A stretch of 64,000 nucleotides of DNA from positions 5,766,001-5,830,000 of the forward strand of contig JAETXT010000004.1 of assembly GCA_019188255.1 (NCBI GenBank), read 5' to 3'. The notes beneath the pieces are model-generated. The model had not been told where the DNA came from and ran no database searches. It saw only the letters and a program-made list of their open reading frames with translations. The DNA comes from Verticillium longisporum. Lineage: Eukaryota > Ascomycota > Sordariomycetes > Glomerellales > Plectosphaerellaceae. Positions 25,509 to 36,900 of this stretch are shown piece after piece; within the stretch, counting starts at the first letter, position 1, and every line of letters starts with the position of its first letter. A program made the position numbers and the translations under genes.

Positions 25509-26494
25509 TTAGAACGTCTCCTGGTCGTCCACCTGATCCTCGGCAGGGATCTCGAAGCCCTCCTCGGTCGAGTAGAGGATGGCCTGGATCTGCTTGACGA
25601 GTCCGTCCTCCTGCTTCTCGAGCTGGGGGTCCTCATCCACGGCCTGCTGCACGAGGAGCTCTATGTCACGCAGCTTGCTGAAGTAAAAGTCCCTCTCACG
25701 CTCGAGGCCGACGACCGTCTCCTTCAGCGTCGTGTTCTCGTTCTGCAGGGCGGCCGTGCCGGGGCCCACGGCCGCCTTGGCCGTGCGCGGTCCGCCCGTG
25801 GTGGGCGTCGTGCCGCCGCGTCTAGCGGCGCCGGCACCGACGGCAGCGCGGGGCGCGGCACTGCCGGCGGCGAGAGTGCCGCCCTTGCGCCGCGCCACGG
25901 CGTCATACTCATGGTCGGGGAAGTTGAGGTCCCAGAACTTCTTGGTCCACTGCAGGAATTCGAGGTTGTCCTGCATTTTGCACTTGGCCAGACTCTCGAC
26001 GGGAATGGGCTTGTCAATCTGGTGCTTGTGGAAGCAGTCTGCGGGGGGGAAGGCAAGTCAGTCGCGCGTCGGGATAGAGGGGTAGGGGGGGGGGGAGAGA
26101 GGAGTGAAGTTGGTAGGCTCACTCTGCAGAATCTTGAAATTCTGAATGTACGCATATTCAGAGTTGACGTTGAACTTGACACGAGACATGGGGATATCGA
26201 GGAAGATGCTGTCGAATACTTGGCAGAGGGCGGCGCTGGAAGGGGGATTTTTGTGAGCCATGGGAGGTGGGGGGTCGACCGCCGACTGTGGAGGAAATGT
26301 GCTTACCCAGTACCACATTGCTCGACCTTGGTGATGTTGAGCTGGAGAAGGCTGTTCAGCCACTGAACAAGCTCTTGCCTACATGAGCATCTTCGTTAGT
26401 GATGACTCGAGATTGGGGCGGTTGCTTAGGGCGCATAGGTGCACCAAAGACAACATAAGGAGGCGAGTGGTTCTCCGTACCTAGATTCGCCCAT
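25509..26494 (-). CDS. EB1/Bim1 family microtubule plus-end-binding protein
   Basis: Four exons on the minus strand: 26494-26481 (only 14 nt), 26378-26307, 26235-26123 and 26038-25509, with introns of 102, 71 and 84 nt, give 242 residues. Residues 1-~115 form the calponin-homology domain that grips the microtubule lattice (MGESRQELVQWLN, CGTGAALCQVFD, KFNVNSEYAYIQNFKILQ). A Gly/Ala/Thr-rich basic linker follows, then a coiled-coil EB-homology region (NENTTLKETVVGLERERDFY, KLRDIELLVQ) that dimerises and binds partners. The acidic tail ends in DDQETF, an EEY/F-like end with a terminal aromatic residue. Homologues are Bim1 in budding yeast and Mal3 in fission yeast. It acts at growing microtubule tips, in spindle positioning and polarity. 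The gene is divergent from DRS1 with 599 bp between start codons. Confidence 0.93.
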
Positions 26495-27093
26495 CTTGAT
26501 TGTTGTGTTGTGGTGGGTTCGAAGGAGGGGCTATGGATGGAACGCAATGCGCAAAGAGGCTGAGAGAGCAAAGGACGAGCAAGAGGAGCTACGACTCGGA
26601 ACAGGAGATGCGCAACGCGGGAAACCGAAGTCTGGTGGGATGTTTTGTTGCAGGACGGTTCGGAAGGAGAAGGAAGGTGGTGGTGGATTTTCGTCCTTCG
26701 TCACCACGCGGAAAGTCGACCTCCACCGGGTCTGCGAAATTGCTGGCACCAGCGAGGCAGCGACAGAGTGCTGTTTCTTGGTCGTCCAATCAACCGTGGT
26801 GGGGTGAATCAACCCCTGACCCCGCGGTGGCCCGTCTTAGTCATTCAGCTATGAGCGAGTGTTGATAATCACGTGCTGCACTCCTGCCACCCTCCTGACC
26901 GCCCTCTGCTGACCGCCTTTGACCCGCCGAGCTAGAAGTCCGGCAGAAACATTTCACTCCACCAAGCTCAAGAAAAAATTCTGGACGCAGATCGTCGCTG
27001 CTTCAGTGAGAGGCTGGAGCTACACTGAGTACCCCACGACGACAGACGACAACTCCCCGGGTCACGATCTCAGCGATCAAGCAATCAACCACC
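26495..27093. promoter_or_regulatory. Shared divergent promoter region of the EB1 gene and DRS1
   Basis: The 599 bp between two head-to-head start codons must carry both promoters and both 5' leaders. I see no certain TATA box or known operator. Confidence 0.6.
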
Positions 27094-29483
27094 ATGGCAC
27101 CCGCTCAGAAGCGCAAAACCGTCGACGACGACTTTGTTCTCACACTATCCGACCACGAGGGCGAAATCTCCGACGAGGAAAAGGCTCCTGTCGCCCCACC
27201 TAAGAAGAAGGCAAAGACCACCACCAAGGTCAAGGGCAAGAGCAAGAAGGGAAAGAAGGGCAAGGAGTCGACGTCTGAAGAAGAGGAAGATGAAGGACGC
27301 GAGGGTATCTGGGGACAGAACGATTCCGACGATGGAGCCATGGATCCGGATTTCGAGTACATCCAGGACGGCGCCCAGGAATTTGGCGAGGCCGATTTCG
27401 AGGGCTGGGGATTTGAGGGCGCAAAGAAAAGCATGAAGCCTAAGAAGGTTGGCCTCGATCTCGACGACATCATTCGCAGGAGGTTAGAGAAGAAGAAGGA
27501 AACCAATGGGGAGGCGGCCGAGGAGAAGGCACCGGCTGAAGACGCCAATGATATGGAACTGGACCTCGAGGACGACGAGGACGGCGTTCTTGCCGATGAT
27601 GCGTTCGGCATGGGCGCTGATCCTGAAGGCGAGGGCTCCGAGGCTGAGGATGAGGACGAGGAGGGCGCAGAAGACGGCGACGATGCAGCCTCTGACAACG
27701 ACTCGATCGCAACACCTGTGGACCACCCAGACGACGTCGAGTCGGACTTTAGTGACGACGAGGATCCTGAGGAGAAGGCGAAGCGCGATGCATTCTTTGC
27801 GCCAGAAGAAGTGGCCAAGCCCGGGAAGAAGGCCGCCGCCAATTCGTTCCAGGGCATGTCGCTCTCGCGACCCATCCTCCGCGGCTTGGCAGGCGTGTCG
27901 TTCACCAAGCCAACGCCAATTCAGCAAAAGACAATTCCCATTGCTCTCATGGGCAAGGATCTTGTCGGTGGTGCCGTGACCGGTTCCGGAAAGACGGCCG
28001 CCTTCGTAGTGCCTATTCTGGAGCGTCTTCTCTACCGACCGAAAAAGGTCCCCACCAGCCGCGTCGTCATCCTCACGCCTACTCGTGAATTGGCCATCCA
28101 ATGTCACTCCGTCGCCACGAAATTGGCCGCCTACACAGACATCAAGTTCACCCTCGCCGTCGGTGGTTTGAGTCTGAAGATGCAGGAAGCCGAGCTGCGC
28201 CTGCGTCCCGACGTCATTATCGCCACGCCTGGTCGCTTCATCGATCACATGCGCAACTCAGCAAGCTTCGCCGTCGACGCCGTCGAGATTCTGGTTCTTG
28301 ACGAAGCCGATCGTATGCTCGAGGACGGTTTCGCCGACGAACTGAACGAGATTCTGACGAGCATGCCCAAGTCTCGCCAGACGATGCTCTTCTCCGCCAC
28401 CATGACGTCTTCGGTCGACAGGCTCATTCGTGTCGGCATGAACACGCCGGCGAGGGTCATGGTGGACTCGCAGAAGAAGACGGTCACGACACTGACCCAA
28501 GAGTTCATCAGGTTGCGACCCGGCCGCGAGAGCAAGCGCATGGGCTACCTTCTCTTCATCTGCAAGACGCTGTACACGGAGCGTGTCATCATTTTCTTCC
28601 GCCAGAAGAAGGACGCACACCGCGCGCGCATCATCTTTGGTCTGCTCGGCTTGTCTTGCGCGGAACTTCACGGCAGCATGAACCAGACACAGGTACGCTC
28701 TCGAAAATCCCCGTCTCGGAGAATCCTACTGACTTGGTACAGCGTATTCAAAGTGTTGAAGACTTTAGGGATGGCAAGGTTTCTTACCTGTTGGCCACCG
28801 ATCTTGCGTCGCGTGGTCTTGATATCAAGGGCATCGACACGGTCATCAACTATGAGGCACCGCAAAAGCTCGAAATCTACGTGCACAGAGTCGGTCGTAC
28901 CGCCCGTGCCGGTCGCGCAGGTGTGGCCGTGACCCTCGCCGCCGAGCCGGACCGCAAGGTCGTCAAGGCCGCCGTCAAGGCAGGCAAGGCTCAGGGCGCC
29001 AAGATTCTGAGCCGCGTCATCGAGGCCGGTGAAGCGGACAAGTGGCAGGACAAGGTGGACGAGATGGAAGAGGAGATTGAGGAGATCAACGAGGAAGAGA
29101 AGGAAGAGAGGCAGCTGGCGCAGGTGGAGATGCAGGTGCGCAAGGGTGAGAACCTGATCAACCACGAGGACGAAATCAAGTCGCGGCCGCGCCGCACCTG
29201 GTTCGAGTCGGAGAAGGACAAGAAGTCGGCTAAGGAGGGGGGCCGGGCGGAACGCAATGGCGATAAGAATGAGAGGAAGAAGGGAGGCGGCAAGTTGAGC
29301 AACAAGGACAAAAAGAAGGCTGAGACCAGAGCCGGGAGGAGCGAGGCTCCGACGTGGAAGAAGGGCAAGGCGGAGAGGGCGGGCAAGGGCGCCGTTTTGG
29401 ATGTCAAGAAGCCACGGATGCCGAAGAAGATCAAGGCTGCGGCGGGCAAGAAGACAAAAGCGCGCGTGGGCAAGCGGAAGTAG
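27094..29483 (+). CDS. DRS1: DEAD-box ATP-dependent RNA helicase Drs1
   Basis: Exons 27094-28692 and 28743-29483 join across a 50-nt intron (GTACGC donor, CTGAC branch site, ACAG acceptor) to give 779 residues. The first ~245 residues are acidic and Lys-rich, with nuclear-localisation-like KKK tracts. Then come the Q motif ([12 protein letters not shown]), motif I TGSGKT (~296), Ia PTRELAIQ, Ib TPGR, motif II DEAD (~402), SAT (~434), [14 protein letters not shown] in domain 2, motif [14 protein letters not shown] and motif [13 protein letters not shown] (~579). A Lys/Glu-rich basic tail with a coiled coil closes it. This arrangement and length match Drs1/DDX27, a nucleolar helicase needed for 27S pre-rRNA processing and 60S assembly. 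The intron falls between helicase motifs IV and V. Skipping splicing would run into a different frame and stop at 28932. Confidence 0.95.
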
Positions 29484-30235
29484 AGTCATTTCTCCGTATA
29501 GTGTTGCCGCAGGTTGTAGGAGTATACCAGATCAGCGTTTTTCTTGGTGCCTTGTCACTTTCTGTGTGGATTGTCTTTAACGGCTTTAAACTAAGTATCG
29601 CGGTGGCTACCAATGTGTACTCTCACGTGTCACATGTTGCTTCAAGAACGTCAACTGCAGCCCGAAATACGGGTTGATTATGGCGAGCACTGTATTCAAA
29701 CGACAGATTGGAGTAGAGCTGTCGAGGGAACAGAGCTGTCGACACAAGGGGAACTCATAGCGTACTCATCAAGGTCCTTCTCCGACCTCATGTACGCTGT
29801 CCACGTCATTGCTGTCATTTTCGAAAGTCGTCAGGCATCCATTTATTCCTCGCCGGTCCCTATCTTGCTGCTGCCAAATTTCCCGAGGTGCCATCTCTCC
29901 ACTCCTTTGAACTCCTTGAGCTCATTGAGAAATCGGATCAACAGTTCGGCAGCGTTCATCTATTCGCACTCGACGTGGTCATCGTGAACGGACAATCAGT
30001 GGCCCATAGCCGGGAGAGCAGCCAAGGAAGAGTGGAGGCAGCCCCTTCCGAAGAGCTTCTCTAAAGCAGGTCTCAAGATAGGTACGACATGGTCAGGAGG
30101 TGGTATTTGGAAATGAAAACCAATGAAGTGGATTGATTGACGTCTTCCACGTGGTATCGATATTACATGAGGGTGAACAGGTGGCTCACATATATATGCT
30201 CGATTGACGATGGTATGATAGGGCAGACGAGGGCT
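29484..30235. other. 3' flank of DRS1 up to the transposon nest
   Basis: About 750 bp of normal composition, containing the DRS1 3' untranslated region and no supported gene. The frame at 29613-29987 has no domain. Confidence 0.5.
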
Positions 30236-30244
30236 GATTAAGCA
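30236..30244. repeat. Left 9-bp target duplication of the nest (GATTAAGCA)
   Basis: It sits immediately outside the left terminal inverted repeat. Its partner GATCAAGCA is at 52854-52862; the single difference is a CA to TA change, as RIP would cause. Nine base pairs is typical of Mutator-like elements. Confidence 0.75.
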
Positions 30245-30397
30245 GAGGACGGTTATTTGTTCGGCCCTTATTAGCTATTTGCTCTGCCTTACAGGGGCAA
30301 AGCTATAACCGATAAGGGCAAAGCTATAAATATAGCTCTACTACTAAAATTAGCTAGGGCGTCGATATACCTATCCTTTTCTCTTATATACTCGAGT
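30245..30397 (+). repeat. Left terminal inverted repeat of the nest (153 bp)
   Basis: It pairs without gaps with the reverse complement of 52701-52853. I count about 18 mismatches, nearly all transitions. At most of them the left copy carries T or A where the right copy keeps C or G in CA/TG context, so the left copy has been hit harder by RIP. Confidence 0.85.
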
Positions 30398-30558
30398 CGT
30401 CTAATGAATTTAGGCCTAGCATAGTGCCTCTCTACGACTACTACTATATAGCTACCCTAGGGCGCGCTATAGTTCTAGCCCAGGCTATTTACTCTAGGGG
30501 TATTACGGATGCGAGTAGTGCAGTATAGCCACTATACTAAAAGGTCTAGCCTACCTAG

Positions 30559-30766
30559 TGAAACCGGGTAGGGTAGAAAGGTATAGCTTAGCGATAAGGT
30601 AATAAGGAGTAGCTAATTAGGGAAACGGATATTAATTAGACTTATTATAAGGACCCCTAAGGGATATATATTATTAATCCGATATTATATATTTAAGGAT
30701 TTATCTTTTTCTTAAATAATTACTTCGTTGCCCTAATTAGATAAGAGCATTACTAGCTTTACTTTA
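30559..30766 (+). repeat. Left LTR, 208 bp, of an LTR retrotransposon
   Basis: A direct repeat of 52180-52387, beginning TGAAAC and ending ACTTTA in both copies and exactly 208 bp each. CTAG precedes this copy (30555-30558) and follows the right copy (52388-52391), as expected for a 4-bp target duplication. Differences are almost all transitions. The element it belongs to may be the gypsy remnant between, but other insertions make this uncertain. Confidence 0.75.
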
Positions 30767-31192
30767 ATTAATACTCCGAAGCGGATTATCTCTCTTATAT
30801 ACTATTAATATAGTCTATTAGCCTAATTAGACCCTTTAAACGAGGTTAGATTTAGTCTTAATATAAAGGATTTATTAAAAAGACTTAAATAGAGAATAGT
30901 AGCTAGACCGTTAGACGAATACTATTATAAGAGAAGTAAAAAGTATTATAGAATAAAATAGATAAATTAATAAGTATAATTAGATAATAATAATAGACCG
31001 ATTAGGGTAATAGATAAGGTTATTAATCTAGAAGAGTATAAAGGAGCCTATAAAACTTCTATTTATTACCGACTAAGTAAGAATCTAATAATATAATAGG
31101 CTTTAGCTTTAGGTTCTATTAATTAAGGGAAGAAAGGAAATTATCTTATCTCGCTTAACCTAATAGTAGCTAATTATTAAAATAATACTATA

Positions 31193-33052
31193 ACGTAATC
31201 CACAAGCGAGTGGTTCACCCAAGCGAGTGGTTCACTTCGCCCGGGCCCACGACCTACACCTGAATTCTACAGATTCCACCTCCGCCCGCGATGGAGACTC
31301 TTTCAAAAGAAGGTCAATTATTCCTTGCTATCCAAGCTATGGACAATGACCCGAACCTAAGCGCCCGGAGTGCTGCGAGGATCTACACCGTCCCCTTAAC
31401 GACGCTCCTCCGACGCCAGAAGGGCAAACCCTCCCGACGCGAAAGCCCGCCCAATTCTGCCAAATTAACAGTACTAGAAGAGAAAACTATTGTCGAATAT
31501 ATCCTTGACCTAGATGCGCGATCTTACCCTCCCCGGTTGGGTGAGGTCGGAGATATGGCGAATCGCCTGCTTGCCGACCGTGACGCGCCACGCGTCGGGA
31601 AGAACTGGGCCGCAAACTTCGTCAAACGGCAACCAGAGCTCCGGACGCGTTTCTTTCGCAAGTACGACTACAAGAGGGCCCAATGCGAAGATCCGGACGC
31701 GATAAACGCGTGGTTCCGCCTCGTGCATAACATGATCGCCAAGTACGGCATCCAAGAGGCTGACATGTACAACTTTGACGAGACCGGCTTCCAGATGGGC
31801 GTTATCGCCAACGGAATGGTCGTGACCAGTTCGGAAAGACGGTCCAATGTGAAGATGAGGCAGCCAGGCAACCGGGAATGGGTTACGGTGATCCAGGGCG
31901 TTGGCGCGTTGGGTTTCTCCGTCCCGCCGTTCATCGTGGTTTCGGGCAAGTACCACCTCTCGAGCTGGTACCAGGACGACGCGATTTCTCGCGACTGGAG
32001 AATCGCAACATCTCCAAACGGCTGGACGACGAATGATATTGGTCTGGAATGGATTCGGCATTTTGACAGGCATACAAAGTCCCGTACTTCGGGCGGTTAT
32101 CGCCTACTGATCCTGGATGGCCACGAAAGTCACCACTCGGTCGACTTCGAACTCTACTGCAAGGAGAACAACATCATCACACTCTGTATGCCTCCTCATT
32201 CGTCACATCTACTCCAGCCTCTCGATGTTGGGTGTTTTGGCCCACTAAAGAAAGCATACGGTCGGCAAATCGAGGATAGGATGAGGGCGGGTACAACGCA
32301 CATCAGCAAAGAGGACTTCTTCCCGGCGTTTTCGGCTGCATTTCAGCAAGCAATGACAGAAAAAACATCCAGGGAGGCTTTCGAGGAGCGGGGCTTGTCC
32401 CCCATAACCCGGAAACAGTCCTGTCAAAGCTGGATGTGAGGTTGAGGACGACGACGCCTCCGGGGACGTCCCACGGGGAGCGTGATTCTTGGGTCTCTAA
32501 GACGCCCACTAACCTGCTCGAGGCAGGTTCCCAGACTGACTTCATCAAAGGGCGAATCTCACGCCACCAGGGAAGCTCCCCAACGTCAATTTTAGATGCT
32601 GTTGACTATCTTGCGAAGGGGACGCGGGGTGTTATGCACCAGATCGCTCTTTTGAAGTCAGAGGTTATGATCCTTCGAGAGGAAAATGCTACACTAAGCC
32701 GACGCCGGAGGGCCAAAAAGCTACGTCTCCGGGAAGGAGGAAGCATGGCTGTAGGCGAGGGACAGGACAAGATTGCTCAGAAGGAAGTAGATATCCAGAT
32801 AAAAGAGGAAACGCTGCAGAACCCGGGTCCCGCGTCGTGGTCCCAGCCGAAGAAACGATGCTGTAGCGTATGCGGGAAGACCGGCCACAACGCGAGAACT
32901 TGTCAGGTAGCTATCTCATCGTCTGCAAAAGACGAGGAGGAGTGATTTTAATTGATTTACGGCGTTTGGGTTGAGGTTTTCCTCGGAATGTTTGTCGGGT
33001 CGGGGTGAAGTGAACCACTCGCATGGGTGAACCACTCGCTTGTGGATTACGT
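31193..33052 (+). mobile_element. Fot1/pogo-type DNA transposon 1 (1860 bp)
   Basis: Flanked by TA on both sides (31191-31192, 33053-33054), the target duplication of Tc1/mariner-pogo elements. The inverted termini run 46 bp with one mismatch and begin ACGTAATCCACAAGCGAGTG. Each terminus contains the unit AGCGAGTGGTTCAC twice in tandem, probable transposase-binding sites. The body has normal GC content and abundant CA/TG although it sits in RIP-destroyed DNA, so it probably arrived later. It carries one transposase gene broken by a frameshift. Confidence 0.95.
31291..32945 (+). pseudogene. Pogo/Fot1 transposase with one frameshift
   Basis: The first frame (31291-32439) has the N-terminal helix-turn-helix (LFLAIQAMDNDPNLSARSAA), a CENP-B-type DNA-binding segment and the DDE_1 domain with its three acidic residues in NFDETGF, LILDGHESH and LLQPLDVGCFG. 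It goes out of frame at a run of six A (32360-32365). The second frame resumes at once with the C-terminal part, a coiled-coil-like region and a CCHC zinc knuckle CSVCGKTGHNARTC, ending at 32945. One additional A would restore colinearity with the copy at 49628-51262. A -1 slip on the A run would also join the frames, so a working frameshifted product cannot be excluded, but decay or sequencing error is simpler. Confidence 0.92.
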
Positions 33053-33117
33053 TAATTTTATAAATATATAAGATTTACGAATAATATATATAGCCGATTA
33101 GCTATATATATAATATA

Positions 33118-33249
33118 AATAATATAAATAATAGATAAGCTTTATATATAAATAATATAAATAATAGATAAGCTTTATATATAAATAATATAAATAATAG
33201 ATAAGCTTTATATATAAATAATATAAATAGTAGATAAGCTTTATATATA
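33118..33249. repeat. 33-bp tandem repeat, four copies
   Basis: Four consecutive 33-bp units, each ending GATAAGCTTTATATATA, with a single substitution in the last. They are flanked on both sides by similar GATTAGCTATATATATAA-type strings. They lie just inside the RIP-degraded DNA next to pogo element 1. Near identity inside RIP-mutated DNA suggests recent expansion. Confidence 0.9.
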
Positions 33250-33959
33250 AATAATATATATAGCTAATTAGCTATATATATAATATAATTAATCTATAAT
33301 AATTATATTCCCCTAATTATAGTATTAGGACTCTATAATAAGTTATATAATACTAAGATAGGGGAGGCTATAGCGAAGCTTATATAAAGCGACTCGATTC
33401 CTCGAAAGTAGCCTCGACCTCCCTCCTTTATAACCCCCCTTCTTCCCTAATAAAAATTAATATATGTAAAACTAAAAATAATAAGAAATAATAATAAATA
33501 ATAAACCTTAATTAATAGCTAAAGAAAGTAAAAGTAAATAACCTAGCCTCGGAACCCTTATAATAATTAATTAGGGGAATAAACCTATATTTACTATAAT
33601 TAATATTTAAATTTACTTATAAAAAGGGGCTTTTATTATTTATAGGGAGCATTCTTATAAAGATAATAGGTCTTTACTTATTTCTAACCCTCTCCATTTT
33701 AATAATAATAATAATAATAAAGTTAGACTCCTTCTTAATAGTAGCTAGCCTCTAAGACCTATTTTCCTAATAGTTTATAAGAATATCTAACCTCCTCGAC
33801 CTAGAATAGTACTTTATAAGAATATAATTAACTACCTACCTACCTCGGAGGTATAATATATCCTAATTTAAGGCCTTTCCTTTAATTAACTTATATTAAT
33901 CCTCGAAAGTATCTTTAAGAAAATAATAAATAATATAGGATTAATAATAATATTAATAC

Positions 33960-36900
33960 TAAAGTCGAATAGCGCCCCTAGGTTTATAGGGGATAACCTC
34001 TAGGAGTTCCTAATTAACTATAAGGATGCCTATCGCCTAGCTAGCCTTAAGGAGGAAGAGAAGGTTATAAATATTATTATCTATATTAATAAAGACGATA
34101 AATATCTTATTAAGCTATTTATAAAGATAGTATAGACTAAGGGAATAATATTTACTAAGATTATATAATATATTAAGAAGAAGCGAGATTAGTTTTCCGA
34201 TAATAGTAAAAACCCTATTACTTAGATTAAAGTATTATATAATTATAAATAGTTATTTAAGGATTTAAAAGAGTTTAATAAAGCCTATTAATTAATATTA
34301 AAACTTATAGCTATAATAAGGAAATAGAAGCTTAACCCCCTATTTAATAATAAACTAATTAATATTAATTATAAGATAATTAAAGCTAAGATATTTACGA
34401 AAATCGCTAATAGTTATAATATTAAAGTTAGAAACCTCTTTAATCGATTAATATTCGATAAGTTTTAAGATATAATTAGATATTTAGAAAAGGAGAAAAG
34501 AAATACTTAGAGGTTTAAAGCGATATTAGATTACCCTAATTAAGATAATAATAATATTAAGAAGCTTATAAAACCCCTATTAATAACCTTTATATAGAAG
34601 GTATAAATAAAGGATTCCGAGCTTAATAATTTAATAGTCTAATTCTAAGCCTTAATTATAGAATACGAGATAGGAATATAGGAGTCTCGATTAAGGACCT
34701 TAATAACTATTTAAGAACTCCTAAGGATTACTTTAAAGGAGAACTTAGTAGCTATAAAGGTTAGCGGAGGAAATAAGCTAATCGTTTATCTATTAGCGCT
34801 CTAGATTATAAACTTAGTAACTAAGCTAGACCCTCTAATCGTAATTCTCTTAAGAGCCCTTAATTAGTTTAATAGGGCGGCCTATATTATAAGTTTAGGG
34901 TTATAAGGATAAGGCTTATATTAATAAAGTAAATATTAATAGATATAATAATAGTATAATAGCTATTAATAGCTATAAGCCTCTCGATTAAGCTAATAGT
35001 AATAATAATACCCCCGCTTAGAGGAGGACGATAGATTTACGAATTAATACTAATATAGAGACCTATACCCCTCTCCCTTAATATAAGGGTCTTATATTTA
35101 TTATAGAGGTCTCTATTATCTAAAGGACTATATATTATAAAGAGCTAACTTCGAGGCTTAGCTAGTTAAGTTTATAATACTATATTATTACGCTAATAGG
35201 GGAGACGATTAGGAATTAATACTATTATAGCCTATAATCGAGGGCTAGAATTAAGGTTTCCCTAATCGATATAATATCTTTAAATAAATAATTATAATAA
35301 GCTAGCCTTTAGCCTCCTAGGCTTAAAAAGAGCTTAAGGGATAGACCCTTAACTTAATTACCCTATTCCTATTCTTTAATATCTATTAAAAGATAAGGAA
35401 TATATTATAGAACCCCTAAGCTAGAAGCTTAATCTATAGCTAGGTTAACCTTATAAGCTAGTACCCTAGAGGACTTCTTAACTTTAAGAATAGGATATAT
35501 AAAGATATAATTAATAAAATTTAAAGGAGAGTTTTCCTTATATTAATTAGATATAATAAAGAGGCCTACTTTTAAGAGACCGACCCTCTTCTAACCCTAG
35601 AGCTAGTATATAAGGAGATTAGGGTAATAAGTACGATTAATAGCTATAAGGGCCCCTTACTAGGTAATATTAAAAGGGTATAAAGGTCAGTAATAGCTAT
35701 TCGAGAAAAGCTTATTAAATAGTTCTAGTAATAAGAGTATAAGGTCCTTTACGATTATTTTATTACTATAGACTTTAAGCTTTAAAAGATTAAATAGAAG
35801 TACGTTTTAGGGATAGACTTAGAATATAGATAGCTCCCGACAATATATTTTAAAGTCCCCCGTTTATTCTATAATAATATATAACCCTTAAAGAGAAAAA
35901 GGGTTAACTTTATAATAGGACCGTCTATAAGGCCTAATTAGGCTAATATAAGTATTACCTTTAGCCTTAGACCCCTTATAATACAAAAGAAGGAGTTTAC
36001 GGTTTAGGAACTCGGGGACCTTAATATATTTTCAGCTATTATTATATAATAATAGACCCTATCTATTAGCTTAATTAGGATAGACTTTTTTAAAGTATTT
36101 AAGATATATATCTTTATAATAATCGATTTAAAAGTATAATTTAATATCGTTTCTAAAAATATTATAAACGTCTTTAACCTCTCCTATAGGGTTTATAAGT
36201 TAATTATTAAAATATAATTAGCTATATTAAGGGAATTAAGAGGGGTAATCGGCTATATATTTAAAAATCTATAGGTCGATAAGTACTAATAGCCTATTAT
36301 CCTCTAAATTATAGTAGCTAAGGACTATATACTTAATATACTATTAAAAGGGCTATTCTTTGCCTAGATACGAATAATATTTAATTATATCGAGGACTAA
36401 ATATATATTAACTTCGTATTCGGAGGCTTAAGGATTATAGTCCTAATCGGCTATATAGGACCTTTTAGGAAGGAAACCTTAAAGGACGTCTATTTAGACT
36501 TCTTACTTAAAAGGATATAGATATTATAAATTAATTAAGGTAATAATAAAAGTAAAAGCGACGATTAAAGGGGCCTAAATAATAATAATATTCTAGCTAT
36601 TATTAAAAGGAGATATTAAAGAGACGTTCGAGAATTATATCCGAATAGCTAGGAACTAGATAGTTCGCTTAATTAGATACCCTTTTACGAACCTATTAAT
36701 ATAAATAAAGGGGATTCTATTCTAGGGATGCTTTTAGAGGCCTAAATAATTTATATTATTAATAAAGCCCTTTCTTTAGAAATTACCTTTATTATTCCCT
36801 TAATTAAGAGAGCTATTATTTAGATTAATAATTAAGGAGTAAGCTATATTTATTATAATATATTTAAGGAATTATTAGGAAAAGTATTCTTTAATTTAAT

